This document shows positions 25,912-34,579 of a DNA stretch of 64,000 nt, piece after piece. Origin of the DNA: Caulobacter zeae. GTDB taxonomy: Bacteria; Pseudomonadota; Alphaproteobacteria; Caulobacterales; Caulobacteraceae. The translations under genes were made by a program, and so were the position numbers. The notes below the pieces were generated by a model. The model was not told where the DNA came from. It saw only the letters and a program-made list of their open reading frames with translations, and searched no databases. Where the stretch lies: contig NZ_PJRS01000040.1 of the NCBI RefSeq assembly GCF_002858925.1, forward strand, positions 62,001-126,000, given 5' to 3'. Numbering within the stretch: position 1 is the stretch's first letter; every line of letters begins with the position of its first letter.

Positions 25912-27704
25912 CGGATCGCCGTGGTCGAGCGGCCGCCGGCCGGCAGGCCCAGGATCACGCGCCCTTTGGCGGACTTGGGCAGTACGACCTCGACATCCGA
26001 AACCCCCTTGGCCGCGCCGGCGGTCAGGACCCAGCCCGCGCCGTCAGGCTGGACGTCGAGATCCAGGGCGTCGCGCGCCGTCCACCAGTCGCCGAAGGCC
26101 TGGGTCGAGCCCATCCAGGCCCGGCCATTCCAGCGATCGGCCAGGGCTTCCTCGAACCTTAGCTTGTCGCCGACCGTGTTGGGGTGGATCAGCACCGTGA
26201 CCACGCCGCCGTCCCGGGCCACGCGCGTCACCAGGGCGTCGGCCGCGTCGAGCCGTTGCAGCAGGGGCGGGGCCTTTTCGTCCTCGATGGCGACGGGGAA
26301 CTCGAACACCGGCTGCAAGGCGCCGTCGGCGCGACCGTCGGTCAGCTGGAAGGGCAGGTGGGTCAGCACCGTGTTGGCGGTGATCGACGAGGAATAGCGA
26401 TAGCCGCTGGCGTCCAGGGCCTGGGGCAGGGTGAACGGATAGGCCAGCCGTCCGGGCCGGAACGAGACCACCTGCGCGCCCGCCAGCCGGTCGAGCAGGA
26501 ACTTCGACACCCGAAGCTCGCCCAGGATCGTGGCGCCCTTCACCGTGTCGACCGTCTCGACGAAGGGGCGGTAGCGCGGGTAGCGCTCGCGGCCGTCGCC
26601 CAGCGGCATCGCATGCTCGAAGGCCCCGGAGTGGGCGACGGTGTGGCTGCCCACCTCCTGGCCGCGCGCCAGCAGGCCTTTGACGTCGGCCACGGCGGCG
26701 TCGTCGAAGAACACCTTGTCGTTGTAGTCCTTCATGTACTTGGTCTGTACGAAGAAGGTCCCGCGGATGTTCCGGGCCTTCAGAGCGTCGGCATAGGCCA
26801 GGGCGTTATGCACCGACGGCCCGTAGTCGACGTCGTGGGTGAACAGGATCGACACCTGCCTGCCGGCGGGCGTGGTGGAGACCAGCCAGGGCATCGGCTC
26901 TCCGGCGACGTAGAGATCGCGCACCCAGCGGAACAGGCTGTCCAGCGACGGCTCGTACCCGTTGACGTAGCGCCGGGCGAGGGCCTCGGCCCGGCCGTTC
27001 ATGGCGCGCTGGGCCAGCGAGCCGAGGTCGACGCCCAGCACGCAGGCCTGGCCGCCGACCCGCCGGCAGGCGGCGGCGACCGAGCCGTCGTCGAAGCGGG
27101 CTGCCACCTCCGCCGTTCCGGGCGCGTAGCCGACGCTGGCGACCTTGGCCTCGCCGGTGGAGGAGGCGACGATCTCGTCGCTCTCGGGCTCGCCGGTGGT
27201 CTTCGTCCAGCGCATGCGCAGGCGGGAGGAGGCTTCTGTTCCCTCGCCGACGCCGAACAGCTCGCCAAGCCCGCCGCCCGCCAGGTTGAAGGCCAGCACC
27301 GTGCCGCCGTCCCGCACGTGCTGGGCCAGGGCGCGCAGCTGCTCTGCGCTCAGCACGCGACCCGAGATGATCGGATAGACCAGCACCACCTTGTGGGTCA
27401 GGGCCTTGGCGGGATCCTCCGTCACCGTGATCGGTACGCCGTGGGCGCGGAAGCCGCGCACCAGCCCCAGCCACCCCGACTGCGGGTCGGTGACCAGAAT
27501 CGCCAGGCGATGGGGGCCGCCCTTGTCGAACTGGGCGATGCGGGTGCGGGGCGGCTCGATGATCTTCGAGGCCTTGGCCGGGCCGCGCACGCCGGGGAAG
27601 ACGTGCATCACCGACGGATCGGGCCGCTCGCGCCACCACCACCAGCCGCCCGCCAGCAGCACGGCGAGGATGAGCAACAGCAGCGGCAGGCGACGGCGGG
27701 TCAT
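25908..27704 (-). CDS. Membrane-anchored NodB-type polysaccharide deacetylase
   Basis: The protein has 598 residues from the ATG at 27704. An N-terminal membrane anchor (RLPLLLLILAVLLAGGWWWW) precedes an amidotransferase-like alpha/beta region at about 55-160 (RLAILVTDPQSGWLGLVRGF, DGGTVLAFNLAGGGLGELFG). The NodB-type deacetylase part follows at about 295-450, with FTHDVDYGPS and VGSHTVAHSG supplying the metal-binding Asp and His residues. A beta-rich tail ends the protein. It probably removes acyl groups from a polysaccharide at the cell surface. Its partner is the GH16 enzyme downstream. The exact polymer is unknown. A longer start adding ten residues is possible. Confidence 0.82.
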   Translation of the reverse strand: MTRRRLPLLLLILAVLLAGGWWWWRERPDPSVMHVFPGVRGPAKASKIIEPPRTRIAQFDKGGPHRLAILVTDPQSGWLGLVRGFRAHGVPITVTEDPAKALTHKVVLVYPIISGRVLSAEQLRALAQHVRDGGTVLAFNLAGGGLGELFGVGEGTEASSRLRMRWTKTTGEPESDEIVASSTGEAKVASVGYAPGTAEVAARFDDGSVAAACRRVGGQACVLGVDLGSLAQRAMNGRAEALARRYVNGYEPSLDSLFRWVRDLYVAGEPMPWLVSTTPAGRQVSILFTHDVDYGPSVHNALAYADALKARNIRGTFFVQTKYMKDYNDKVFFDDAAVADVKGLLARGQEVGSHTVAHSGAFEHAMPLGDGRERYPRYRPFVETVDTVKGATILGELRVSKFLLDRLAGAQVVSFRPGRLAYPFTLPQALDASGYRYSSSITANTVLTHLPFQLTDGRADGALQPVFEFPVAIEDEKAPPLLQRLDAADALVTRVARDGGVVTVLIHPNTVGDKLRFEEALADRWNGRAWMGSTQAFGDWWTARDALDLDVQPDGAGWVLTAGAAKGVSDVEVVLPKSAKGRVILGLPAGGRSTTAIR

Positions 27705-27877
27705 GAGGCCTCCAGTCAAGCGCGAGACATCCAAACCCGAAAACGCCCGACGCGCGAGCCCGTGATTTCGTGATCCGCAAGGTTGCCGGCGCGCCGCGAA
27801 GCTTTCCCTTCGGCGCGGGGGCTTCTATATGCGGACGCCTCCTTATTCTCGTTCGCCCCCGGAAAGACGCCCGTTCC

Positions 27878-29587
27878 ATGGCCCGCATCCTGATCACCTC
27901 GGCCCTGCCGTACATCAACGGCATCAAGCACCTGGGCAATCTCGCGGGCTCGATGCTGCCGGCCGACGTCTATGCGCGCTTCCAGCGGGCCCGGGGCCAC
28001 GACACCCTCTACATCTGCGCCACCGACGAGCACGGCACTCCGGCCGAGCTGGCGGCGGCCGCCGCCGGCCAGGACGTTGCGACCTACTGTGAAGAGCAGC
28101 ACGTGTTGCAGCACGACGTGGGCCGCGCGTTCGGCCTGTCGTGGGACCACTTCGGCCGTTCGTCCTCGCCGCAGAACCATCGCCTGACCCAGCACTTCGC
28201 CGAGGTGCTGGAGGCGCAGGGTCTGATCGAGGAACGGGTCGACCAGATGGTCTACTCGATCGACGACCGTCGCTTCCTGCCCGACCGCTACATCGAGGGC
28301 ACCTGCCCGCACTGCGGCTTCGAGAAGGCGCGCGGAGACCAGTGCGACAACTGCGGCAACCTCCTGGACCCGACCGACCTGAAGGACCCGTACTCGGTGA
28401 TCTCGGGCTCGCGGAACCTCGAGGTGCGCGACACCAAGCACCTCTACCTGCTCCAGACCAAGATGGCCGACCGCATCCGCGCCTGGGTCGACAGCCACCC
28501 CGACTGGCCGACGCTGGCCAAGTCGATCGCCTACAAGCACCTGGACGAGGGCCTGATCGACCGCGGCATCACCCGCGACCTGGCCTGGGGCGTGCCGGTG
28601 ACCAAGGACGGCCTGCCGCGTCCGGGCATGGAAGAGAAGGTCTTCTACGTCTGGTTCGACGCCCCGATCGAATACATCGCCGCCACCCAGGAGTGGGCCG
28701 AGGCCGCGCTGGATCGTGACTGGCGCTCGTGGTGGCGCACCGACGCCGGCGCCGACGACGTCCGCTACGTCCAGTTCATGGGCAAGGACAACGTGGCGTT
28801 CCACACCGTCAGCTTCCCGGCGACCATCCTCGGCTCGGAAGAGCCGTGGAAGAGCGTCGACATGCTGAAAGCCTTCAACTGGCTGAACTGGTACGGCGGC
28901 AAGTTCTCGACCAGCAGCAAGCGCGGCGTGTTCATGGACGCGGCGCTCGACATCCTGCCGCCGGACCTGTGGCGCTGGTACCTGACCTCGAACTCGCCGG
29001 AAGGCAGCGACACGGCCTTCACCTGGGAGCAGTTCGCCAGCGCCGTGAACCGCGACCTGGCCGACGTGCTGGGCAACTTCGTCAACCGCATCCTGAAGTT
29101 CACCGAGAGCAAGTTCGACGGCGTCGTGCCGGAAGGCGGGCAGATCGGTCCGCTGGAGGAGAAGCTCTACGCCGACGTCGCCGAGCGCCTGGCCGACCTC
29201 GCCGAGCAGATGGACGCCATCGAGATCCGCAAGAGCGCCCAGGCGTTGCGGGCCCTTTGGGTGGTCGGCAACGAGTACCTGCAGGAAGCCGCCCCGTGGA
29301 CGGCGATCAAGTCCGACCGCGACCGCGCCGCGGTGATCGTGCGCACGGCCCTGAACCTGGCCGCGCTCTACGCCCGCATCTCGGCCCCGTTCATCCCGTT
29401 CGCCGCCGAGAAGATCGGCGAAGCCTTCGGCCAGGCCTGGCCGCCCGCGTGGCCGTCGTCCGACGTCGCCGCCGAACTGTCGACCGTCCCGGCCGGCCAG
29501 ACGGTGCGTGCGCCCGAGGTGCTGTTCAAGAAGATCGACGACGACATGATCGCCGAATGGGCCGCGCGGTTTGGGGGCGCGGAGTAA
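27878..29587 (+). CDS. metG: Methionyl-tRNA synthetase
   Basis: This 569-residue protein has the class I signatures: LPYINGIKHLGNLAGS at the N-terminus (HLGN replacing HIGH) and KFSTSSKRGVFMD near residue 345 (the KMSKS-type loop). It has a four-cysteine zinc knuckle, CPHCGFEKARGDQCDNCGN, at about residues 140-158. The anticodon-binding domain follows, without the extra C-terminal dimerisation module seen in E. coli. It loads methionine on tRNA in the cytoplasm. I chose ATG 27878 because homologous MetG proteins begin with ARILITSALPYIN. The gene is divergent from the deacetylase operon. Confidence 0.95.
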   Translation: MARILITSALPYINGIKHLGNLAGSMLPADVYARFQRARGHDTLYICATDEHGTPAELAAAAAGQDVATYCEEQHVLQHDVGRAFGLSWDHFGRSSSPQNHRLTQHFAEVLEAQGLIEERVDQMVYSIDDRRFLPDRYIEGTCPHCGFEKARGDQCDNCGNLLDPTDLKDPYSVISGSRNLEVRDTKHLYLLQTKMADRIRAWVDSHPDWPTLAKSIAYKHLDEGLIDRGITRDLAWGVPVTKDGLPRPGMEEKVFYVWFDAPIEYIAATQEWAEAALDRDWRSWWRTDAGADDVRYVQFMGKDNVAFHTVSFPATILGSEEPWKSVDMLKAFNWLNWYGGKFSTSSKRGVFMDAALDILPPDLWRWYLTSNSPEGSDTAFTWEQFASAVNRDLADVLGNFVNRILKFTESKFDGVVPEGGQIGPLEEKLYADVAERLADLAEQMDAIEIRKSAQALRALWVVGNEYLQEAAPWTAIKSDRDRAAVIVRTALNLAALYARISAPFIPFAAEKIGEAFGQAWPPAWPSSDVAAELSTVPAGQTVRAPEVLFKKIDDDMIAEWAARFGGAE

Positions 29588-29593
29588 AAAGAT

Positions 29594-29725
29594 CCTCCCC
29601 CTGAAGGGGGAGGTGGCCTGATGGGCCGGAGGGGGAAGTCCCTGCGGAAACTGGTGAAGTCGTAGGCGTGGGAGGTTACATCCCCCTCCGTCGGCTTCGC
29701 CGACACCTCCCCCTTCAGGGGGAGG
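29594..29725. repeat. Palindromic repeat (type A), metG-MFS gap
   Basis: The left end is CCTCCCCCTGAAGGGGGAGG and the right end CCTCCCCCTTCAGGGGGAGG. A second stem pair lies inside each (TGGCC-TGAT-GGGCC on the left, GTCGGC-TTC-GCCGAC on the right). It matches the layout of the element inside the helicase gene at 7502-7619. It fills most of the gap between metG and the MFS gene. Confidence 0.85.
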
Positions 29726-29772
29726 ATCTGAAACCGCTTCCCCTTCGCCGCCCACCGCTCTACGAGCGGGCC

Positions 29773-30939
29773 ATGCCGCTCGTCGCCCGTCTCAGCCTGT
29801 TCTATGTGGCCATCTATCTGGTCATCGGGGTGAGCCTGCCATACGTGGCCACCTTCCTGCGGGCGAGGGGGCTTTCCGGGGCCGAGATCGGCGCGGTGCT
29901 GGCCGCGCCGCTGCTGCTCAAGCCATTTACCGGGGCGGCGCTGGCGGTCTGGGCCGACGGGTTCAAGCTGCGGCGCTCGCCGATGATCCTGCTGGCGGTC
30001 GGCGCCGCCTGCGCCTACCTGGCCATGCTGATCGCGCCGGGCTTCTGGGGCCTCCTGGTCTGCTGGCTGCTGGGCGCGACCCTGTTCTCGACCATCTCGC
30101 CGCTGATCGACGTGGTCACCCTGCGCCGGGCGCGGCTGGAAGGCTTCAACTACGGCCTGCCGCGCGGGTCGGGCTCCAGCGCCTTCATCGCCGCCAACCT
30201 GGCCATGGGCGTCGTTCTGACCTTCATCGGCGCCGAGGTCATCGTCGTCTGGATCACGGTGGCCGCCCTGTTGACGGCCTTCGCCGCCTTCGCCCTCGTG
30301 CCGGCCGAGCGGGTGCACGAGGAGGGCGAGGCGCCGGCCAAGCGCGACCGCTGGAAGGGCCTGGGCAGCCTGCTGACCGACCGGGTGTTCGTGCTGGCGG
30401 TGGTCACCGCCGGCCTGATCCAGGGTGCGCATGGCTTCTACTACAGCTTCTCGACCATCCTCTGGCGCAGGCAGGAGATCCCCGAGCCGATGATCGGCGT
30501 CTTGTGGGGCGTCGGCGTCGCGGCCGAGGTCGGGTTCATGTGGTTCCTGGAGCCCTGGCGACGGCGCGTGGGGCCCGGCAAGCTGCTGGCCATGGGTGCG
30601 GGCGCGGCGGTGATCCGATGGACCGCCTACGCCTTCGCTCCGCCGCTGTGGGCGCTGTTTCCGCTACAGGCGCTGCACGCCTTCACCTTCGCGGCCAGTT
30701 TCCTAGCCTCGCTGCAACTGATCGAGCGCCTTACGCCGCCCAAGAGCGCCTCGGCCGCCCAGGCCCTGAACTCGGCGGTGTCGCAAGGCTTCACCCTGGG
30801 CCTGGCGACCCTGGCTTCCGGCCCGCTTTTCGATGCGCTTGGCGTGAAGGGCTACTGGGCGATGGCGGCGCTGGGGGTGGCGGGGCTTTGCGGCGCGCTG
30901 GTGCTGGGACGGAGTGCGCGGGTCAAGGCGGGGGCTTAA
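29773..30939 (+). CDS. MFS transporter, HcaT-like
   Basis: The protein has 388 residues from the ATG at 29773. Twelve membrane helices can be traced. GVSLPYVATFLRARGLSGAEIG in the first loop and WADGFKLRRSPMILL after helix 2 are typical of the phenylpropionate-permease-like MFS branch. Upstream in-frame sequence comes from a repeat, so the shorter start is preferred. The substrate cannot be read from sequence. It ends near a second kind of palindromic repeat and converges on cysNC. Confidence 0.82.
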   Translation: MPLVARLSLFYVAIYLVIGVSLPYVATFLRARGLSGAEIGAVLAAPLLLKPFTGAALAVWADGFKLRRSPMILLAVGAACAYLAMLIAPGFWGLLVCWLLGATLFSTISPLIDVVTLRRARLEGFNYGLPRGSGSSAFIAANLAMGVVLTFIGAEVIVVWITVAALLTAFAAFALVPAERVHEEGEAPAKRDRWKGLGSLLTDRVFVLAVVTAGLIQGAHGFYYSFSTILWRRQEIPEPMIGVLWGVGVAAEVGFMWFLEPWRRRVGPGKLLAMGAGAAVIRWTAYAFAPPLWALFPLQALHAFTFAASFLASLQLIERLTPPKSASAAQALNSAVSQGFTLGLATLASGPLFDALGVKGYWAMAALGVAGLCGALVLGRSARVKAGA

Positions 30940-30946
30940 TCGCTCT

Positions 30947-31062
30947 CCCTCCCCCTTGATGGGGAGGGCTGGGGTGGGGGTGATGCTGCGTTCGATGTTG
31001 CACCGCCGCCAATTCAGCAGGTCACCCCCATCCCCGACCCTTCCCCCATCAAGGGGGAAGGG
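30947..31062. repeat. Palindromic repeat (type B), MFS-cysNC gap
   Basis: The ends are CCCTCCCCCTTGATGGGGAGGG and a close inverted counterpart ending in AAGGGGGAAGGG. GGGGTGGGGGTGATGC and GTCACCCCCATCCCC face each other inside. It lies between two convergent genes. The same pattern occurs at 45399-45537. Confidence 0.8.
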
Positions 31063-31072
31063 CGAAGGGGGC

Positions 31073-32980
31073 TCAGATCTCGTACGAGATCTCTTCGCCT
31101 TCCAGCCAGGCCACGATCTGCTCAGCGGCGGCCACCGGATCGACCTTTGTCGTGTCGATGACCAGTTCGGCCGCCTCGGGCGCCTCGTAGGGGCTGTCGA
31201 TGCCGGTGAAGTTCTTCAGCTGGCCCGAGCGGGCCTTCTTGTAGAGGCCCTTGACGTCGCGGCTCTCGGCCACGGCCAGGGGGGTGTCGACGAAGACCTC
31301 GACGAACTCGCCGTCGGCCAGGATCTCGCGCGCCAGCTGGCGCTCGGCCCGGAAGGGCGAGATGAAGGCGGTCAGCACGATCAGGCCGGCGTCGACCATC
31401 AGCTTGGCGACCTCGGCCACCCGGCGGATGTTCTCGACGCGGTCCTCCTCGGTGAAGCCGAGGTCCTTGTTGAGGCCGTGGCGCACGTTGTCGCCGTCCA
31501 GCAGGTAGGTGTGGCGGCCCAGCGCGTGCAGGCGCTTTTCGACCAGGTTGGCGATGGTCGACTTGCCCGCGCCCGACAGGCCCGTCAGCCACACCACCCG
31601 GCCGCGCTGGCTCTTGAGCGCCGCGCGCGATGCCTTGGAGACGTCGGTGTGCTGCCAGTGGATGTTGTCGGCCCGGCGCAGGGCGAAGTTCAGCAGGCCC
31701 GCGCCGACGGTGCGGTTGCTGATCCGGTCGATCAGGATGAAGCCGCCGAGATCCCGATTGTCGGCATAGGCCTCGAACGGGATCGCCTGGTCGAGCGAGA
31801 TGTTGACGTGGGCGATCTCGTTGAGCTCCAGCCGCTTGGCGGCCGTGTGCTCCAGGGTGTTGACGTTCACCCGGTGCTTGATCTCGGTGACGCTGGCGCC
31901 GACCAGGCGCGCGCCGATCTTCAGCAGGTAGGAGCGACCCGGCGGCAGGGGCTCGTCGTCCATCCAGACGAGTGTCGCCTCGAACTGGCCTGCGACGGCG
32001 CAGGGGCTGTCGGCGGCGACCAGCACGTCGCCACGGCTGACGTCGACTTCATCGGCCAGGGTGATGGTCACCGACTGGCCGGCCACGGCCTGGTCCAGGT
32101 CGCCCGGCAGGGTGACGATGCGCGACACCCGGCTCTCGCGGCCCGAGGGCAGCACTTTCACCCGGTCGCCCGGCTTGACCACGCCCGAGGCCAACTGGCC
32201 CGAGAAGCCGCGGAAGTCGAGGTTGGGACGGTTGACCCATTGCACCGGCATGCGGAACGGTTGGGCTTGCAGGCTGTCCTCGACCTCGACGCTCTCCAGC
32301 CAGTCCATCAGGATCGGGCCGTCGAACCAGGCGGTGTGCTCGCTCTTCACCGCGATGTTGTCGCCGCCCAGGCCCGAGATCGGGATCGGGGTGAACACCG
32401 ACAGGCCGATCTTCTCGGCGAAGGCGCGGTAGTCGGCGACGATGGCGTCGAAGGTCGCCTGGTCCCAGCCGACCAGGTCCATCTTGTTGACCGCCAGCAC
32501 CACGTTGCGGATGCCGAGCAAGGACACGAGGTAGCTGTGGCGACGGGTCTGGGTCAGCACGCCCTTGCGGGCGTCGATCAGGATCACGGCCGCGTCGGCG
32601 GTCGAGGCCCCGGTGACCATGTTGCGCGTGTACTGCTCGTGGCCGGGGGTGTCGGCGACGATGAACTTGCGCTTGTCGGTCGAGAAGAACCGGTAGGCGA
32701 CGTCGATGGTGATGCCTTGCTCGCGCTCGGCGGCCAGGCCGTCGACCAGCAGGGCGAAGTCGATCGCCCCGCCTTGCGTGCCGACCCGCTTGGAGTCGGC
32801 CTCGAGGGCGGCCATCTGGTCCTCGAAGATCATCTTGCTGTCGTAGAGCAGCCGGCCGATCAGGGTGGACTTGCCGTCGTCGACGCTGCCGCAGGTGATG
32901 AAGCGCAGCAGCGACTTGTTCTGGTGAGCCTCGAGATAGGCTTCGATGTCTTCGGCGATGAGGGCGGACTGGTGAGCCAT
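31073..32980 (-). CDS. cysNC: Sulfate adenylyltransferase subunit 1 / APS kinase
   Basis: This 635-residue fusion protein has an N-terminal GTPase part carrying GSVDDGKSTLIGRL (G1), DTPGHEQYTRNM (G3) and AVNKMDLVGW (G4), followed by EF-Tu-like beta domains. The C-terminal kinase from about residue 455 has the P-loop GLSGAGKSTIANLV, then DNVRHGLNKDLGF and FISPFRAERQ. Together with CysD it makes APS from sulfate and ATP, driven by GTP hydrolysis, and then phosphorylates it to PAPS. Its ATG shares one base with the cysD stop, so translation is coupled. A palindromic repeat follows the stop. Confidence 0.95.
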   Translation of the reverse strand: MAHQSALIAEDIEAYLEAHQNKSLLRFITCGSVDDGKSTLIGRLLYDSKMIFEDQMAALEADSKRVGTQGGAIDFALLVDGLAAEREQGITIDVAYRFFSTDKRKFIVADTPGHEQYTRNMVTGASTADAAVILIDARKGVLTQTRRHSYLVSLLGIRNVVLAVNKMDLVGWDQATFDAIVADYRAFAEKIGLSVFTPIPISGLGGDNIAVKSEHTAWFDGPILMDWLESVEVEDSLQAQPFRMPVQWVNRPNLDFRGFSGQLASGVVKPGDRVKVLPSGRESRVSRIVTLPGDLDQAVAGQSVTITLADEVDVSRGDVLVAADSPCAVAGQFEATLVWMDDEPLPPGRSYLLKIGARLVGASVTEIKHRVNVNTLEHTAAKRLELNEIAHVNISLDQAIPFEAYADNRDLGGFILIDRISNRTVGAGLLNFALRRADNIHWQHTDVSKASRAALKSQRGRVVWLTGLSGAGKSTIANLVEKRLHALGRHTYLLDGDNVRHGLNKDLGFTEEDRVENIRRVAEVAKLMVDAGLIVLTAFISPFRAERQLAREILADGEFVEVFVDTPLAVAESRDVKGLYKKARSGQLKNFTGIDSPYEAPEAAELVIDTTKVDPVAAAEQIVAWLEGEEISYEI

Positions 32981-33897
32981 CAGAAGTAGCCCTCCTGCTT
33001 CTTCTTCTCCATCGAGGCGGACTGGTCGTGGTCGATGACCCGCCCCTGGCGCTCGCTGGTGGTGGTCAGGAGCATCTCCTGGATGATCTCGGGCAGGGTC
33101 GAGGCGGTGCTCTCGACGGCGCCGGTCAGCGGGTAGCAGCCCAGGGTGCGGAAGCGCACGCTCTTGATCTGCGGCTCTTCGCCGTCACGCAGGCGGAAGC
33201 GCTCGTCGTCCACCATGATCAGCGCGCCGTCGCGCTCGACCACCGGCCGCGGGGCCGAGAAGTAGAGCGGCACGATCGGGATGTTCTCCAGATGGATGTA
33301 TTGCCAGACGTCCAGCTCGGTCCAGTTGGAGATCGGGAAGACGCGCAAGGATTCACCCGGGTGCTTGCGGGTGTTGTAGAGCTTCCACAGCTCCGGACGC
33401 TGGTTCTTGGGGTCCCAGCGCTGCTCGGCCGAGCGGAAGCTGAACACGCGCTCCTTGGCGCGGCTCTTCTCCTCGTCGCGGCGGGCGCCGCCGAAGGCCG
33501 CGTCGAAGCCGTACTTGGCCAGGGCCTGCTTGAGGCCTTCGGTCTTCCACAGGTCGGTGTGCAGGGCGCTGCCGTGGTCGAACGGGTTGATGCCGCGCGC
33601 CTCGGCCTCGGGGTTCTTGTGGACCAGGAGGTCGAAGCCCAACTGCTGGGCGATCTTGTCGCGCAGCTCGTACATCGCCTTGAATTTCCAGGTCGTGTCG
33701 ACGTGCAGCAGCGGGAAGGGCGGCTTGGACGGATAGAACGCCTTGGCGGCCAGGTGCAGCATCACCGCGCTGTCCTTGCCGATCGAATACAGCATGACCG
33801 GGTTTTCGCACTCGGCGGCCACCTCGCGCATGATGTGGATGCTCTCGGCTTCCAGGCGCTGCAGGTGGGTGAGGCGAGCGGGGGTGATCAGCGGCAT
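32980..33897 (-). CDS. cysD: Sulfate adenylyltransferase subunit 2
   Basis: This 305-residue protein of the PP-loop ATP pyrophosphatase family has YSIGKDSAVMLHLAAKAF near residue 35, FGGARRDEEKSRAKER near 135 and FPISNWTELDVWQYIH near 190. It catalyses AMP transfer to sulfate in complex with CysN. The preferred start is ATG 33897, where homologues begin. The reading frame continues upstream without a recognisable domain. The 277-base gap before it (33898-34174) has a perfect GACCTAGGTC palindrome at 34022-34031, but I see no riboswitch or other feature I can name. It forms an operon with cysNC. Confidence 0.95.
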   Translation of the reverse strand: MPLITPARLTHLQRLEAESIHIMREVAAECENPVMLYSIGKDSAVMLHLAAKAFYPSKPPFPLLHVDTTWKFKAMYELRDKIAQQLGFDLLVHKNPEAEARGINPFDHGSALHTDLWKTEGLKQALAKYGFDAAFGGARRDEEKSRAKERVFSFRSAEQRWDPKNQRPELWKLYNTRKHPGESLRVFPISNWTELDVWQYIHLENIPIVPLYFSAPRPVVERDGALIMVDDERFRLRDGEEPQIKSVRFRTLGCYPLTGAVESTASTLPEIIQEMLLTTTSERQGRVIDHDQSASMEKKKQEGYF

Positions 33898-34174
33898 GGT
33901 CGGCTCGGAAGCGACGGCGGGCGCCTGGGGTGCAAGCTGGGTAAGGGCCAAGACGGTCGTCCGCAAACAGAAAGACTTCGCCCGCGCCGAGCGGCGAGAG
34001 GGAAGCACCGGGGGAGCCTGCGACCTAGGTCTCCGGGGGGCTTGGAGCAAGGCGCAGAAATCTAGGGGCGCTGTCAGCTTGTGTGGGCGCCGTTGCATCA
34101 ACATGACCAAAAGTTCATTCGAGCATGGCCGTGGATTGCGGCATAACGGCGCTATCGGATCGACGGGTAAGCCG

Positions 34175-34381
34175 ATGTCATTCTTGTCAGAACTCCTCGC
34201 GGCGATCGTGCTGTGGCTCTCGGCCACGGCGCTTTGCCAGTTCGGCGTGGTGATCGAGGAAAAGATCATCAAGCCGAAGGTCGAACGCACCGTCGCGCGT
34301 TCGCCTCGCGAGGCCGCGCGCCTCGAAACCGCGCCCAAGATCATCTGTCCCGAGCAGGCCGCGCGTCTCGCCCGCGCCTGA
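34175..34381 (+). CDS. Small single-helix membrane protein
   Basis: This 68-residue protein has one N-terminal membrane helix (LSELLAAIVLWLSATALCQF) and a basic cytoplasmic tail (EKIIKPKVERTVARSPREAA). I do not recognise the family. The ATG at 34175 is preferred; an in-frame ATG at 34103 would add 24 residues. It is divergent from the cysD operon and upstream of tipN. Composition and membrane topology support a real gene, but evidence is modest. Confidence 0.5.
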   Translation: MSFLSELLAAIVLWLSATALCQFGVVIEEKIIKPKVERTVARSPREAARLETAPKIICPEQAARLARA

Positions 34382-34579
34382 TCCGTCCGCCCCGGGATCG
34401 TCGGGGCGACGCCTCCCAGAATCGCGCAACACTCGGTCCGCTTTGGGGAAAACCGCGTCAACCGGCTATGCGCGGGCGCCTTTCGCGGCTAGGTTTACTC
34501 GCCTGCGCGATGAAGGGGCTTGCGCGCTGCGTCGCTGTGAGAGGCCCCCTCGTCGTTCGCCTTGGGACAGTGGCTGCGT

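Noticed and set aside
33898..34174. Possible SAM or sulfur riboswitch before cysD
   Set aside because: The region contains a GACCTAGGTC palindrome and GC stems, but I cannot match any known riboswitch core.
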